Origin: Ceratothoa steindachneri
Taxonomy: Eukaryota; Arthropoda; Malacostraca; Isopoda; Cymothoidae
DNA: 64,000 nucleotides
Direction: 5' to 3'
Assembly: GCA_963969495.1 (NCBI GenBank)
Contig: OZ018321.1
Location: 138,842,685 to 138,906,684 of the forward strand
A program made the translations under genes and the position numbers. Every line of letters starts with the position of its first letter. The first letter of the stretch is position 1. The notes beneath the pieces were generated by a model. The model searched no databases. It saw only the letters and a program-made list of their open reading frames with translations, and was not told where the DNA came from. Below, piece after piece: positions 13,300 through 24,499 of this stretch.

Positions 13300-14040
13300 T
13301 TGTAATTTCCCTAACAAACTTTAGTAACATCTATCTCTAAAACAAGCTCTGAGTACCCCTTCACCCTTACGGCTCATGTGCAATCCATCATCGCAAACAA
13401 ATCCGTTCTTCAAAAAAATGCACTATATCCATTAATAAATTCCATCACGCATTTATTTAACCGTCTCGTTTATCCCCACTACGCGAGACAACCACTCGCG
13501 ACCATGACAACACAGAGGTATTAGTGGTATACACTCATGCAGCTCTGGCTCCTTGCAAAAATATTGATCCTTATCTTAATGTTGGTGCCTCCCTTTATCA
13601 GATTTCTGATACAGTAAAAAATCTGGGCATCACCAGTGATAGCCATTTAGATAACAACACTCGTGTTGTTAAGGTCTCTAAATCGTCTCTCTGCGCTATC
13701 CGTAATCTCAGCCTCATCCACTCCTTAACTTCAGCCGTATCAGCTGCGTAATATCAGCCGCATCTGCTCTCACTTTGACCTCTCTATGCTTTCGTCACCT
13801 CTCACCTTGACTACTGTAATATGGATCAAAGCTATCTACTGTTTGACCTCTTCAACTTTTGCAGCCTTTGTTCACCACCTCCGCAGGGGACGTTTCTCCC
13901 GTGCAAATCCTCTGCTTCGCGAAGTGACACTTATGCCCATTCGATACAGACTCACGTTCAATTTTCTTCTTGTTATATATAAAACTTTAAGTTCCGCAGC
14001 TGCTTCCTACATGTCTTTCTCAGTGATTATATCCTAGCCC
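13300..14040 (+). pseudogene. CR1-like LINE reverse transcriptase, C-terminal part
   Basis: The first segment (13524-13751) has VKNLGITSDSHLDNN, then VSKSSLCAIRNLSLI, the usual thumb-side motifs of CR1-type RTs. A frameshift leads to YAFVTSHLDYCN, and a further frame (13870-14035) gives LLREVTLMPIRYRLTFNFLL then VIYKTL, matching the PVLRELHWLPIRYR...VYKTLN block near the end of these proteins. Three frame changes and stops show it is dead. It starts directly after the 40-bp array and ends before the 22-bp minisatellite. Confidence 0.75.
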
Positions 14041-14249
14041 TTGGCATATAGGCCCTAAAAGATCTTGAATAGGGCTCGATGACTACGGTGCGACCTGTTT
14101 TTATGTAAGTCGAGTCCCCTGTGTTCATCCTCAAATTACTAAAGTTGAATTTAAGAAATATAGAATTAAAAGGGTTTACTATATCAAAAGACTTGAGTTA
14201 GGATAAATATTTAAACCAAAATATAAGAACAAAACAACTTTGATAACTT

Positions 14250-14768
14250 TAAAAAAAGCTCGATGCACTTTCAAAACAAGAAGGAACACTTTCAAAACTA
14301 CCTCAATGCATTTTCGAAACAAGCTCGATGCTGTTCAAAACTAGTTCGATCTAGTTACAAAAAGCTCGATTTAGTTTCAAAACAAACTTAATTCTGTCTC
14401 AAAACAAGCTTGATTCAGTTTCAAAACAAGCTCGATGCTGTTCAAAACTAGTTCGATCTAGTTACAAAAAGCTCGATTTAGTTTCAAAACAAACTTAATT
14501 CTGTCTCAAAACAAGCTTGATTCAGTTTCAAAACAAGCTCGATTCTGTCTCAAAACAAGCTCGATTCAGTTTCAAAACAAGCTCGATGCCGTTACAAAAT
14601 GAGATCGATTCCTTTGCAAAACAAGCTCGATTCAGTTACAAAACAAGCTCGATTCAGTTTCAAATGAAGCTCGATGCTGTTACAAAATAAGCTCGATTCA
14701 GTTTCAGAACAAGCTCAATACCGTTACAAAACAAACTTTATTCCTTTACAAAACAAGTTTATACAAAA
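14250..14768. repeat. 22-bp minisatellite with a 107-bp higher-order repeat
   Basis: Units follow AAAACAAGCTCGATTCAGTTTC with variants (CTGTCTC, GTTAC, CTAGTTAC). A block of five units starting at 14321 recurs nearly identically from 14428, giving a higher-order period of 107 bp. The array lies just past the 3' end of the minus-strand exon at 14.87-15.86 kb. Confidence 0.92.
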
Positions 14769-14869
14769 CGGAAAAACTTCAAAATATTTCCCCTGTAATA
14801 ATAATTACTAATATAAATCCCCTAATTTGCCTGAAAATGATTTAGCATTGTTTTAGGTTTGAAATCCTG

Positions 14870-15864
14870 AATGGACGTTTTTCTTTATTGAATTTCAGTG
14901 CGGCAGTGTAATCACACCTTATGTTTGGAAGAAGCTTGAATTTCAAGTGTTCACTGAACGTCAGATGAATCGATAGGAACTAGGGAGGCCAATTCACCCC
15001 TAATTTTTATCTCGATAGGCCCAATGGGGGACTGAATCGAAGTCACAGTGTTTAAAGGTAATGAAGGCGGAAGAAGTAAAGAAGCCAGTGGAGTCGAAGT
15101 AGTTGGAGGTATAGTTTTCGAAGATGAGGATATCAAACAACGTCCAAGTCTAGAATTCGTAGAAGAATTTTTACTCCGATTTTTTATCTCACTAGACGAA
15201 TCTACATCACCCTGTACCAAAGAGGCCGCTCCAAAAGAGGAAATCTTTGGTTGGCATAAAGAGTTAAGGCCCCCATTCAAAGAGTATTTAGTAGAAGAGG
15301 CGAGATTAACGCTAAATTCAGGTTTAGAATTCTTCGCATTGATGCGATTGCTTAATGGTGCACTTAATTTTTCAAGTTGCAGCGAGGACTGATCCATTAT
15401 TTTATCACAGTTCGACACCATGGGTAAGAGTGCTGATGATAATGAAGTACCTGTGATCCAAGGAAGAGATGAACTCTTTTCCATTGACAAAAAAAATTCC
15501 TTTTCATCCAACAAATCGCTTTTAATTGTTGAGTTTGGTAGAAAATGTTTTTCTAGAGGGCATTCATCAAATACTTTATCGTCCCCTTTAAACGATAGAG
15601 TTTTTGTTATGCCAAGAACGTGTTCAGTAGTGGTTAAAGGATTGAGGTGGGTATTTCGCTTTATTAATGATAGCTTAGTATCTTGTTCATCACTTTCTCC
15701 ATGCGTATCTCCACCTGAAGTACTTGGCTTTGCATGGGCTAGTAGATGTTCTTCAAGGGAAAATGGGGGTGGAGTAGTAAGAAATGAAGTTCTCTTGGCA
15801 ATGCGACAAGAAGGTATCCATCCAAACTCGAGGGAAGAATTGGCACCATCGACCGAAGAAAATT
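14870..15864 (-). CDS. Candidate terminal coding exon of an unidentified host gene
   Basis: On the minus strand a single frame is open from 15864 down to the TGA at 14951-14953, about 304 codons. The open frame begins at a good 3' splice site, a T-rich tract ending TTTTTCAG (15865-15867 is the CAG), so the exon starts in the middle of a codon and no start ATG is expected. An AATAAA signal lies 62 nt past the stop (14889 down to 14884). The protein is hydrophilic and Ser/Thr/Pro-rich, starting near FSSVDGANSS, with PPPFSLEEHLLAH near residue 35 and PSTSGGDTHGESDEQDT soon after; it ends PIDSSDVQ. I see no membrane segment, signal peptide or known domain, and the family is not recognised. Shorter plus-strand ORFs overlap but lack comparable signals. 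No donor site or upstream exon was found. Confidence 0.55.
14884..14889 (-). promoter_or_regulatory. Polyadenylation signal AATAAA
   Basis: AATAAA read on the minus strand lies 62 nt downstream of the stop of the candidate exon, within the normal range for a 3' UTR signal. In AT-rich DNA this hexamer is common, so its weight comes from position. Confidence 0.45.
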
Positions 15865-16315
15865 CTGAAAAACAACATAAATGAGCTTCCCTATAATTTA
15901 AAAACCATAAATGTCACCCTCTTCTCAATCTTCCACCATTCAAATTATAATTACTAAAAACCAGCTTCTTATCCTAAATTAGGAAGTTTCATAGGTAAGC
16001 AAATAATATAACTTCCACCAAATTTGGTATCCATTATATTTACTTGAAAGCAACTTGTTAGCAAGTCGAGAGAACTAAAACTACCAAATTGGCAGGAGTT
16101 AGTGATTCTTATTTCTTAGCTTTAGTTTTCAATCACTCTATTTATTGCAAAGGCTCTAATCTCTCTCGAAATATACACGAGGGAAGTTGTTCATAATCTC
16201 TTTCCTTTGTAACCTACCGCAAAAAATTGCTTGAATTTTTTACCTGCGGCGAAGATGCAGATTTAGGCTTCGCTTTTTTTCAAAAGGAGTAAAGTTGAAT
16301 TGTACCCATTTACAG

Positions 16316-16440
16316 TGATGAAATGACCTATATGACCATAGAACATATGGTTATTCACCCTGAAGATTTCCCATTTAGCTATTCAAAGGCACTTGTAAGT
16401 GATTTGAACCATGGGAATCCATCAATGCAATAACCATTTA
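16316..16440 (+). repeat. Dispersed repeat with coding-like peptide, copy 1
   Basis: The plus strand reads DEMTYMTIEHMVIHPEDF. The minus strand of 25640-25745 reads HEMTHITMGHMVIHPGDF. The nucleotide match covers about 50-60 bp with differences that largely keep the reading frame. The family is unknown; it is either part of a mobile element ORF or a dispersed fragment. Confidence 0.5.
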
Positions 16441-17040
16441 TCCTCTTATCCCAAAACGTCGTAAATCATTGGAGGGACTTTCCCCTCTTGTATTTCTCCC
16501 TGATTGCTCTTGCTGTTCAATAGTCCACAATCATTGTGTTGGATTTATCCATTCTTCATTCTATCAATTCATTACGCCCAAGTTCTATGGATATTTATTC
16601 ATTTACTTACTTTTTTTCTGCAAGAGAATTTAATATGTTGTCATTTTCCCACTGTAGCAACTTATCCAGGTGCTCATTCCAGGTATTTTGGCTTTTTAAG
16701 AAAATTTAAAAGAGAGAACCAACGAGAGTATTTCACGTAGTGTTCGTATGGCAAGTGGAGAAAATAGGAGTGAAACTTTGTAGAAGATTTATAGTAACAG
16801 ATCCTTCTGAGCGATTATTCTTGGGTTGAATAATTAACCTCATAAATTAATATTTTTTAATAATGGTGATTAACCTTGCAAATAGAAAGAAAATTTTACC
16901 TGATAGATGAAGACTATTATAATTTTCGTGTTTAAAGATGTTAATTTATATAGAATCAGTTGAAACATCCGGGCTAAAAAAGATTTTATTTTTAAACGCA
17001 GGCCAGTTTATTCGAATGAGTTTCCAATAGAATCACCCCA
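16440..17040. other. Unassigned interval
   Basis: AT-rich sequence with no supported gene. The 78-codon plus-strand ORF at 16504-16740 has no recognisable features. Confidence 0.45.
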
Positions 17041-17044
17041 CTTT

Positions 17045-17640
17045 TGTTAAGATAAATATTCAGAAATTTGTCGGAGAGCCATTTAGTAATATTGGTTTCA
17101 TAGCGGATAGATTTCTTTGTCTCAGCAAACGAGGCGGGAAAGAAGGAAAGATATATTTGTTATCAGCGTAAAAATTTAATGATAGAGCGAGGCGAGCAAC
17201 AAAATTGACAACGCGAAGAGGGTAGATATAAAAGAGAAGTAGACCAAGAAGAAAGCCTTGCTGACCAAGATATATCACCCTTGATATGACCAGATTGACT
17301 GCGGCATGATAGGTATGAGCGAAACCTGTCAAGAGCGGTTCGAAAAACCCTCAAAATTTCATGAAGACTATGGATGCCGACCATCAGCCGCTCGAAGAAG
17401 GAGGTTAGTTACAGTTATGAGAGCAGATTTATTGCTGTCAACAACCTTGGAACTAAACTGAAAGATCTCCTCAATGTCAGAGGAGGGATTGTGATCAAGA
17501 AAGCAGTTCGACACCAGTTTTTCAATGGCGTTAAGAAAGGAACGGGAGTTGAGAGGATAGGCGATAATTTCCCGTGCCATTTGGATTCACGCAGGGTTTC
17601 TATAGAATGAGGCGAACAAAAGCGTTTTTGAAATTAGATG
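17045..17640 (-). pseudogene. CR1-like LINE reverse transcriptase core, decayed
   Basis: On the minus strand, 17580-17368 reads AIEKLVSNCFLDH, then KSALITVTNLLLRAADG, like the entry into the CR1 RT palm. Frameshifts lead to LDRFRSYLSCRSQSGHIKGD (about 17340-17270), then GQQGFLLGLLLFYIYPL (compare GVPQGSVLGPLLF), then LSLNFYADNKYIF. The last is the RT motif C, with the usual YADD changed to YADN, so a catalytic aspartate is gone. The order of motifs is correct for one degenerate ORF2. It could belong to the same family as the C-terminal piece at 13.3-14.0 kb, but in the opposite orientation. Confidence 0.72.
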
Positions 17641-19620
17641 GTACCTCTAGCAAGATGAGAGTAAGAAATTAATGTTACCAACTAGAAGAAAGAGTTGAGG
17701 GGGGGGGCATGATAGAGAATGGCATGAGACGAGTCAAACGAGGAACGGGGGACTCTTTAGAGGGGAGAGAGAGATATTACTACCTCAGGATACATAAGGA
17801 AGAGAAAGAAGTCGTGGTTGAGTGGTAGGGATAAGTACCAAATAACGAGGTTTACTGTACATAGGTGTAAAAGGAATACCAGATTGAACATAAATAACTA
17901 TGTCGGAGAATAACGCAAAGGGATGGTCTGGGTGATGGGTGGATAGACTGGGACGCGACTAGAGAAAAGGGACACGATAAAAGCTTAAACGGTCTGGTGT
18001 GGACTACACATGCAGATTTCATAAAGTTTCAGTGGGGCTGGGTGTAAATGGTGACGGTCAGGGAGACAGCAGTCATCTCGATGTCACGAGCAAAAGAGCA
18101 TCCCTAAGAGAACTCTCATAAAATCACCCGTGCCGCTTAACTGTGGAAATATTATCAGAGAGCGAAGGTTTACGCCAACGACGAGAACGAAAGGGAAGAG
18201 GAGCGCGTAGACATCCAGTCAAGAGGAAAGGATCCGATAAAGAATGCGAAGGGAATCATTACGGTTAATTGTAGAAGAGATAGTGCCCATTAGAGGAAGG
18301 GGGCAAGATGCAGCGTCATTTATTCATGGTCAATGGTTCAAAGTGGAATATGAAAAGAGGGAGGAAAGGGGTTGAGCGAAGGTTGGATGCAAGTGAAAGT
18401 GAGAAACAGAACTGGATAAGGAAGCGATCAGAAATTTCTCTCTATTTAGGTGGGGATGAACTAAGTTGAGAGAGGAAGTAACGATCAATTATGTACAAAA
18501 ATCGGAGATATAAGGCGATATGGTGGTAGATGTTGAAGGACTCAAGGACGAGCAAATTGAAGTGTAGGTGGTAACAGCGGCGTGATTATGAAATTCACTT
18601 TATCCACAAAGGAGCTGCCTGATTGGTGAACCAGGGAGTGGGGGAAAATTTTGATTTTGAAGAAGACTTCAAAGTCAAAAAAGGCGGCGAGAATAACTAT
18701 TAAAGAGTAAGTACAGTTGAGAAGAATGAAGGAAAGGCGTTTTCTTGAATTTAAAGTCAAATACTAAAGGGAAGGGTATACCGTTGAAAGATTGTAAGAA
18801 GAGATTTTGTAAGAAAGTTGTAAGCTAGAGTTGATAAAAGGTAGGAAAGACATCCAATGAAGATACACATACATGCATTAGAGTCGATAGGATAAACTGC
18901 GGAGCATGGAGATGGAGGGCGCACTATCCCTCAAATAAATGTTAGCCGAAGCAAAATAGCTCATACTACACCTAACATCCCCTTCTGAGATCTTAAAAGG
19001 ATAGATAACGAAAAGGAGAGTGAGTAATAGAAAAAGGAAAGGGCGGGAAGAATGAGAAAATGTGTTAAAAAAAACGCGCCAAACAGAGCCAAAATGCAAG
19101 TCTAACCCTTCATCATCCAGACTCGACGTTTATACCTAAATCATGTTAATATAATGAGAGAGGCAGTTTCTAAATAGACCTTGTTAATAGAGAAGGGGGG
19201 TAAGTTTAGAAATACACATCCTTTTTATCATTACAATCAACCAGTTTATATTTCCCACCTGTAGCGTTAACCTGCGAAAAACACTTCATAATAGTTGACG
19301 ACGTATTTATCAGTTAATTATCTAGTATTCACTGTCATTATGAAATTTCAAAGCGTCGAAATAAAATAACAATAAATAAACGTTAAGAATAAATATAAAT
19401 GATTGAGTTTTGCGAATCGTTTGTCAAACTCAAATACAAAACAGACATCATGATGGAAGCATCATGTCTTTTGTGTATGTCTTATTTAAATTGTAGTTAT
19501 TAAGCTAATGACCAATAATATGTGGAGTGGGTAGTTTTGAATAAGAGTGGCGCACCGAGTTTTAGGCTACTAAAGCCTGTAATATTTCTTTGTATCATTG
19601 TAATAGCTTGGAAACAAAGT
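17640..19620. other. Unassigned interval, possibly older LINE sequence
   Basis: The plus strand is purine-rich with many short direct words. It lies on the 5' side of the minus-strand CR1 RT fragment, so it may hold eroded upstream LINE sequence, but I could not read a convincing endonuclease domain. No other gene is supported. Confidence 0.4.
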
Positions 19621-19689
19621 TCTCGCACAATTTTTATTGACAATAATTTACAACGAAACAATTAAGCAAAGGAAACATCAATGAATAAT

Positions 19690-20560
19690 GTAATCACCGT
19701 TATTTTCAAGCACATGCTTCCTTTGCTGTAAAATTCAATTGGTCTGCTATCAAAGAAGTCTTCAAATGCAGTTTTCCGTTCGTCATCATTTGCGAATCTT
19801 TTGCCATTAAATAAGTTATGTAGTGCCTGGAATAGATGGCAGTTTGCTGGTGCCAGGTCTGGTGAGTATGATGGGTGATGGAGAACTTCCCAACCCAGTT
19901 CGAGGATTTTTTCACGGGTATGATTTGCAACGTGTGTCCAGCGTTATCATGAAGACATATGACATCAGTCAATTCTGGTCGCTTCTCGTAATTGCATCTT
20001 CCACCTGCTGCTATTCTTGACTGTATAATTGAACGTCGATAGGATTGATTGCGTTCCAATATTTCCATGTTCGAGTGTAGACACTATTTTTCATCTCCAG
20101 TAACCACTTTGTTCAGCCAATCAAAATGACATTTCTCTACAGTAGTCTCATCTAGGCATCTATGTGGCGGTGACAGTCGAAGTCAGCAAGTTTACGTGGA
20201 ATCCATACGTCCAGTTTGCTGACTTTGCCCATTTTCTCTAAATCGTGCGAAAGGACTGTATGGCTGACGCTAATTTTTCAGCCAGCTTGCGTAATGTCAG
20301 ATCTGGAACAGCTTTGACATAGGCGCACATACGGTCATTGTCAATAAGTGAGGGTCGATCAAAATATTGGCTGATCTTGGAGATCAAATTGACCCAACTG
20401 AAACTTCTTAAACCAATTTTAGATTTGCGACGACCTATTTTGTCTTCTCTAAATGTTTGGTTGATACGACGTTGCGATTGGGCAGCGTTTTGGCCGGCTT
20501 GTTATCATACAGTAAAATAGTACGTTGCTGTTCAAGAGAAAGTCATTTGATGGGTATTTT
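19690..20560 (-). pseudogene. mariner-like transposase, full-length but inactivated
   Basis: Reading the minus strand from about 20548 gives MTFSLEQQRTILLYDN at the start of the HTH region, then PSLIDNDRMCAYVKAVPDLT and LRKLAEKL, then KLDVWIPRKLADFDCHRHID, VVTGDEK and MEILERNQS. The catalytic LHDNAGHT follows, then HPSYSPDLAPANCHLF and FNGKRFANDD, with the end near IEFYSKGSM. This is the motif order of DD34D mariner proteins of about 345 residues. Frameshifts and stops are scattered throughout. In the third catalytic site the usual PSD is PAN, so the last catalytic Asp is replaced by Asn. The terminal inverted repeats were not clearly located. A foldback element lies immediately to the right. 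Confidence 0.82.
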
Positions 20561-20577
20561 TTAAAACTTTAGATATC

Positions 20578-20868
20578 ATTTAGGGTGTCCAACTAATTAC
20601 TCTGTACTAACTTAGGCTTAACTAGGCTTCGCTTGGAAGTGCATGCTCACCTATTGTGCCTAGGCTCTAGGTCACTGTGCAATTTCAAGCGAAGCCTAGG
20701 AAAGACTATGCCATTACACATTAACTAATCGTACATAGTCTTTCTTAGGCTTCGCTTGAAAGTGCACAGTAACCTAGAGCCTAGGTAGAATAGATCAGTA
20801 TGCACTTTTAAGCCAGGCCTAGGAAAGCCTAGGCCACTACCGAGTAATTAATAGCACACCTTAAATAA
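20578..20868. mobile_element. Palindromic foldback/MITE-like element
   Basis: The ends are inverted: TTAGGGTGTCCAACTAATTA on the left, and on the right AATTAATAGCACACCTTAA, whose reverse complement starts TTAAGGTGTGCT. Inside are two hairpins, 20612-20705 and 20745-20835, each with arms of the type AGGCTTCGCTTGAAAGTGCA. The halves mirror each other about a centre near 20720, flanked by AGACTATG and CATAGTCT. It has no ORF. The element could be a MITE, or the outer end of the neighbouring mariner. Confidence 0.7.
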
Positions 20869-20869
20869 A

Positions 20870-22185
20870 TCTAGAATAAAATAAACTTTTAATAAAAGGT
20901 TGTGCAGGAACTTTGTTTTCAACCTAATAATAGTTCCCTAAAAGTAATATTTCGATGGCAGAAAAAAACTTACCTTGTCCACCAAGGTTCTGGTTCGGTG
21001 GAGAGGTGTGTGTTCGAAAAGCAGTCGCCAGAAAAACTGGTTTCTTAAATTTGTACTTTTTTTATCACCTCGGGAAATTATCAACTTTTTTGAACAAAAA
21101 AATATACTGTATCGTTGTTAAAAAAATACAAAGTAACTAATATTATTATTAGAAACAAATGCGAGAGCATAAATAACTTAAGCATTTCAAGAAAGCGTAA
21201 TAGAATTATTGTGTAGTAGAATCGGGTTGAAATAATCTTTTTGTGACTTTATAAAGTGTGATAGACCCTCTCCGCCATCGAAATATTACACCTAGGACAC
21301 TTCTGCAACTATACAAAGTTTTAGGAGCCTAAAACTCCTCTGCTACTCTTATTCGAAATTACCGTGGATTGGACCTGTGACAATATGAGAAAGTTTATAA
21401 ACTTTCTCGAAGGTTTGTTCTTAAAGAAACAGTATAATAATAATAAGTAAGTGCAGAAGTGTCATGCAAGCTAAAATTCTGTGACGGCACGATGGAAAAA
21501 AAAATAATTAAATCTAAGAGGCTTAAAATCACAGATTAAATGCTAACCCATTCAGAGAATAAAATTATTAATGCTACATCATAAAATGATCATAAATACA
21601 TTTGAAATAATGGCAATAAAAAAAAACATATTAAAAAGTCCCGATACAAAAGAACTGAGGGAGCACGTGCCCCCTCAGTTTCTAATAGCATGACGCTTAT
21701 GAGTAAGTGTTTATTGACTCAAGATCAACCTGCTAGTCAGTGCAGAGAAAGGCAAGGTGGATGACTTCTGATAGGTCCTTGGGGCGTTTGTCACTACTAA
21801 ATTATGTTATGTTAAAGGGAACAATGATCATACTTTCCATGGACCACCTTGAATATTTAGATAGAATGAGATTATATATATTTTCCTTCGAACGTGCGTG
21901 AGAGGGGATATATTGAGAATTTTTTAAATTCTGAGATAGATAAATTAGAAGTTCTTTGAGGAGGGCCGTAATAATAAAACTAGAGATCACCACTTGAAAA
22001 TTCCAAAAAACAAAGGTATAGGTTTGATCTAAGATTTTTTCACGGAGAAGCCCGAATAATTAGGGATGTCATTGTTTTTGATGAAATCAATGGTAAAGGG
22101 ATGACGGCAAAATTACAGATACTTCGGATTCAGGAAGATCTGTTCCATTACATACACTCCACTGTCCACCTAATCTTTTCAACAA
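20870..22185. other. Unassigned interval with short inverted motifs
   Basis: No gene is supported. ACACTTCTGCA at about 21297 faces TGCAGAAGTGT at about 21452, perhaps the ends of a small eroded DNA element. A compact hairpin with 9-bp arms AACTGAGGG/CCCTCAGTT lies at about 21654-21681. Confidence 0.4.
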
Positions 22186-22187
22186 GC

Positions 22188-22452
22188 TCTGCTGGCCAAA
22201 GTCGCGTGCTCTCACTTATTCTGACCTTACGACCTTCAAAATTCCCAATGGTTTCCAGACTAACGTTGGGAGGACCTTTACAATTGTATTATTCAAAAGA
22301 GAATATAAAAACAATATAAGTGTTTAAAATATCGTTAGAATCGGCTGAATAGTTACAATGTTATTACCAAAACCAAATAAAGAAAAACAGGGACCGACGG
22401 CAGACGCACCCACCCACCGATATAGTAAGATATAAAGTCGCACGCGACTAAA
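22188..22452 (+). mobile_element. Short non-autonomous element, family M, single internal unit
   Basis: It shares its start (TGCTGRCCAAA then AGTCGCGTGCTCTCACTTAT) and its end (GTCGC-2nt-GCGACTA) with 28869-29508. Between them is one unit of about 128 bp (CCAGACTAACGTTGGGAG ... TAGTTACAATGTTATTACCA). The AGTCGCGTGC at the left is the inverse of the GCACGCGACT at the right, giving short terminal inverted repeats. It encodes nothing recognisable. Confidence 0.7.
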
Positions 22453-22916
22453 AACCTAAAAGTGGAAGAATCGTTATAAGCAAAGCGAATATGTATAGTG
22501 CAGTAATCATTCCAAGATGCATTTAAGACAGCATGAATCCATTTTAAGCCCATAAAGAAAAAAAAATAGGCATTTATAAGACAGAAAACTTTTACACATG
22601 ATTAAGGAATCGGATAAAATTATATTAATTATAATAAAAAATTCTTGTTCTTCTTGTATTAAAGTGCCAATAACTCTAGATTTCAATTAAAAATCTATAA
22701 CTTTTTCGTTAATTGGGGTGTGTGTTGATCCTTCATGTATTGATCATGTGTACATATTAGAAGATATAATATAAAAGCTATTGCAATATAAAAATAATGC
22801 CTTTCCTGTTGATAAAAAAAACTAATTATTACTCTAATCTTGTTAATAATTCATAATGATGAGGTTAGTAAGTCTAACATTATTTTTTTTTAAACTTTAT
22901 TGAATGATACTAAATA

Positions 22917-23546
22917 TAGGCTGTTCCATAAAGAGCGCCGAATTTGAATTGGGTGACACTTTTGTGTTTTGAAGTTTGAAGGCATCTTACCAAGACGGAG
23001 AAAGTGCAACGCAAACAGTTCAAACACTTCGTATCATTTGGGGGGGAAATGAAGCACCCAGCCAGTCAATGGCTCGCAGATTAATGGCGAAGTTTAAATC
23101 AAGTGGTTCAGTTGCAACGGAGAAATCGCTTGGGTGGAATCGTTCTGTCGGACAGAGCAACAAATTGCTGTTGCGCGAGACAGTGCCACTCTGGGTCCGG
23201 GAAAATCGATTCGCCGATGTTCGCGACCGTTGGACATCACGACCACTTCATTACATTGAATTCTGCATGAATATATTCGTATGCATGTGTAAAAAATTCA
23301 ACTTACGCAGCATTTTCAGCCATCACTTTCTCCGTTTTGGTAAAAATGTATTCACGATGAGAACGCACAGCTAAGTTTTAAACTGCTCCATGACTCACGA
23401 CCCACAAGTATTCTGAAAAGCAAACAAAAAAATATATATATATCGGAGTGAAGAGAAATAGCAAACATGATAAAAAGATGCCTACAAAGTTCAAAACACA
23501 AAAGCCTCGGCCAATTCAAATTCGGCACCCTTTATGAAACACCCTA
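22917..23546 (+). mobile_element. Internally deleted mariner/Tc1-type element with intact TIRs
   Basis: The ends are inverted repeats of about 72 bp: left GCCGAATTTGAATTGG then CTTTTGTGTTTTGAA, and the right end inverted with the same words. TA dinucleotides flank both ends (22917-22918, 23545-23546), as expected for this superfamily. The remaining ORF (22976-23374) begins with a transposase-like N-terminal helix-turn-helix stretch (YQDGESATQTVQTLRI, then MARRLMAKFKSSGSVATEKS). It then jumps to unrelated sequence, so the catalytic domain has been lost. The total is about 630 bp. The good TIRs suggest it could once have moved in trans. Confidence 0.8.
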
Positions 23547-23549
23547 TAG

Positions 23550-24265
23550 AGTAGCATTCTCATCAGATTTATTAATATTTTATTAATATTAATATTTATT
23601 AATATTTTCACTTATTTTATTTATGGCTACCGGTGTTTAAGACAAGATTCATTTAGAACCATAGTTCGATTTTAAAGGGGGTTAGTACTTGGTACTGCAG
23701 TTAACAATAAAGAAGCTGCAACAAGTGCTCACGTTTTCATGATAACTAGTGTTAAATCTTCTTTCAAAAATCAGTAAAGGGATTGTGTCTGCACACATTC
23801 ACAAAACAAGTAATAATAGGCCTAGAACGTAAAGGATTTCACAAACTTGGACTTGTTACACCAATAATGCTATTGATAGGAAAGTAAAACCCTTCTTTGC
23901 TTCACGACGCAAACTCTAAATTTTATAAATAACCACTCTCACTCTTTAAATTTTCAAGGCCACTCTTTTATCTATTTGACTCTGTTCATCTATTAAATTG
24001 GAATAGAAACAATTGGTTGGCAGAGAAAGACTAAGATAAAACAATGTTGTTTTTAACTATAGATTTTATTGAAATTTCTTATAAATATTCAGAGACCAAG
24101 TCATCTTTCTCCACTTTAAGTAATCTTTTTAGGTTAGAATCAAACTTCCTATTGAAATGCTCTTGCAAACTATCTTTGAAATCTAAAAATCCAGCTAATA
24201 CACGAGTAGAAAAGCAAAATGTTAAATTTGTTTGATAAATATTTAATAATTATGCAATTGAACGA
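23550..24265. other. AT-rich unassigned interval
   Basis: No gene, tandem array or hairpin is supported here. A short block of TATTAATATT words lies at about 23570-23615. Confidence 0.5.
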
Positions 24266-24271
24266 GTAGTA

Positions 24272-24410
24272 TCCTTCGGTAAAGGATTGCCTTCATTGTG
24301 CCGCCCTCTGCTCTCTTTGATTCTGGTCTTCTTCTAATGTCCCTTTCTCTTACCTCTAAAAAACTCCTGTTTCTTGTCTCATTGCTCATTCGCGTCCAAT
24401 TTCTCTTTCT

Positions 24411-24412
<2 letters not shown>
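24272..24412 (+). mobile_element. SINE body, 5'-truncated copy
   Basis: This segment matches 38588-38737 almost throughout (GGATTGCCTTCATTGTGCCG, CTTCTTCTAATGTCCCTTTC, TCATTGCTCATTCGCGTC). That copy has a tRNA-like head; this one lacks it. Both run directly into a (TA)n tract, which therefore may be the SINE tail. Confidence 0.75.

Positions 24413-24496
<84 letters not shown>
24413..24496. repeat. (TA)n microsatellite
   Basis: About 42 uninterrupted TA units follow directly after a SINE body. Confidence 0.97.

Positions 24497-24499
<3 letters not shown>

Noticed and set aside
15048..15884. Two plus-strand ORFs of 114 and 154 codons
   Set aside because: They lie antisense to the continuous minus-strand frame, are separated by a stop, and lack comparable splice and poly(A) signals.
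21654..21681. Hairpin AACTGAGGG/CCCTCAGTT as a transcription terminator
   Set aside because: Rho-independent terminators are not expected in animal nuclear DNA and no gene ends nearby.
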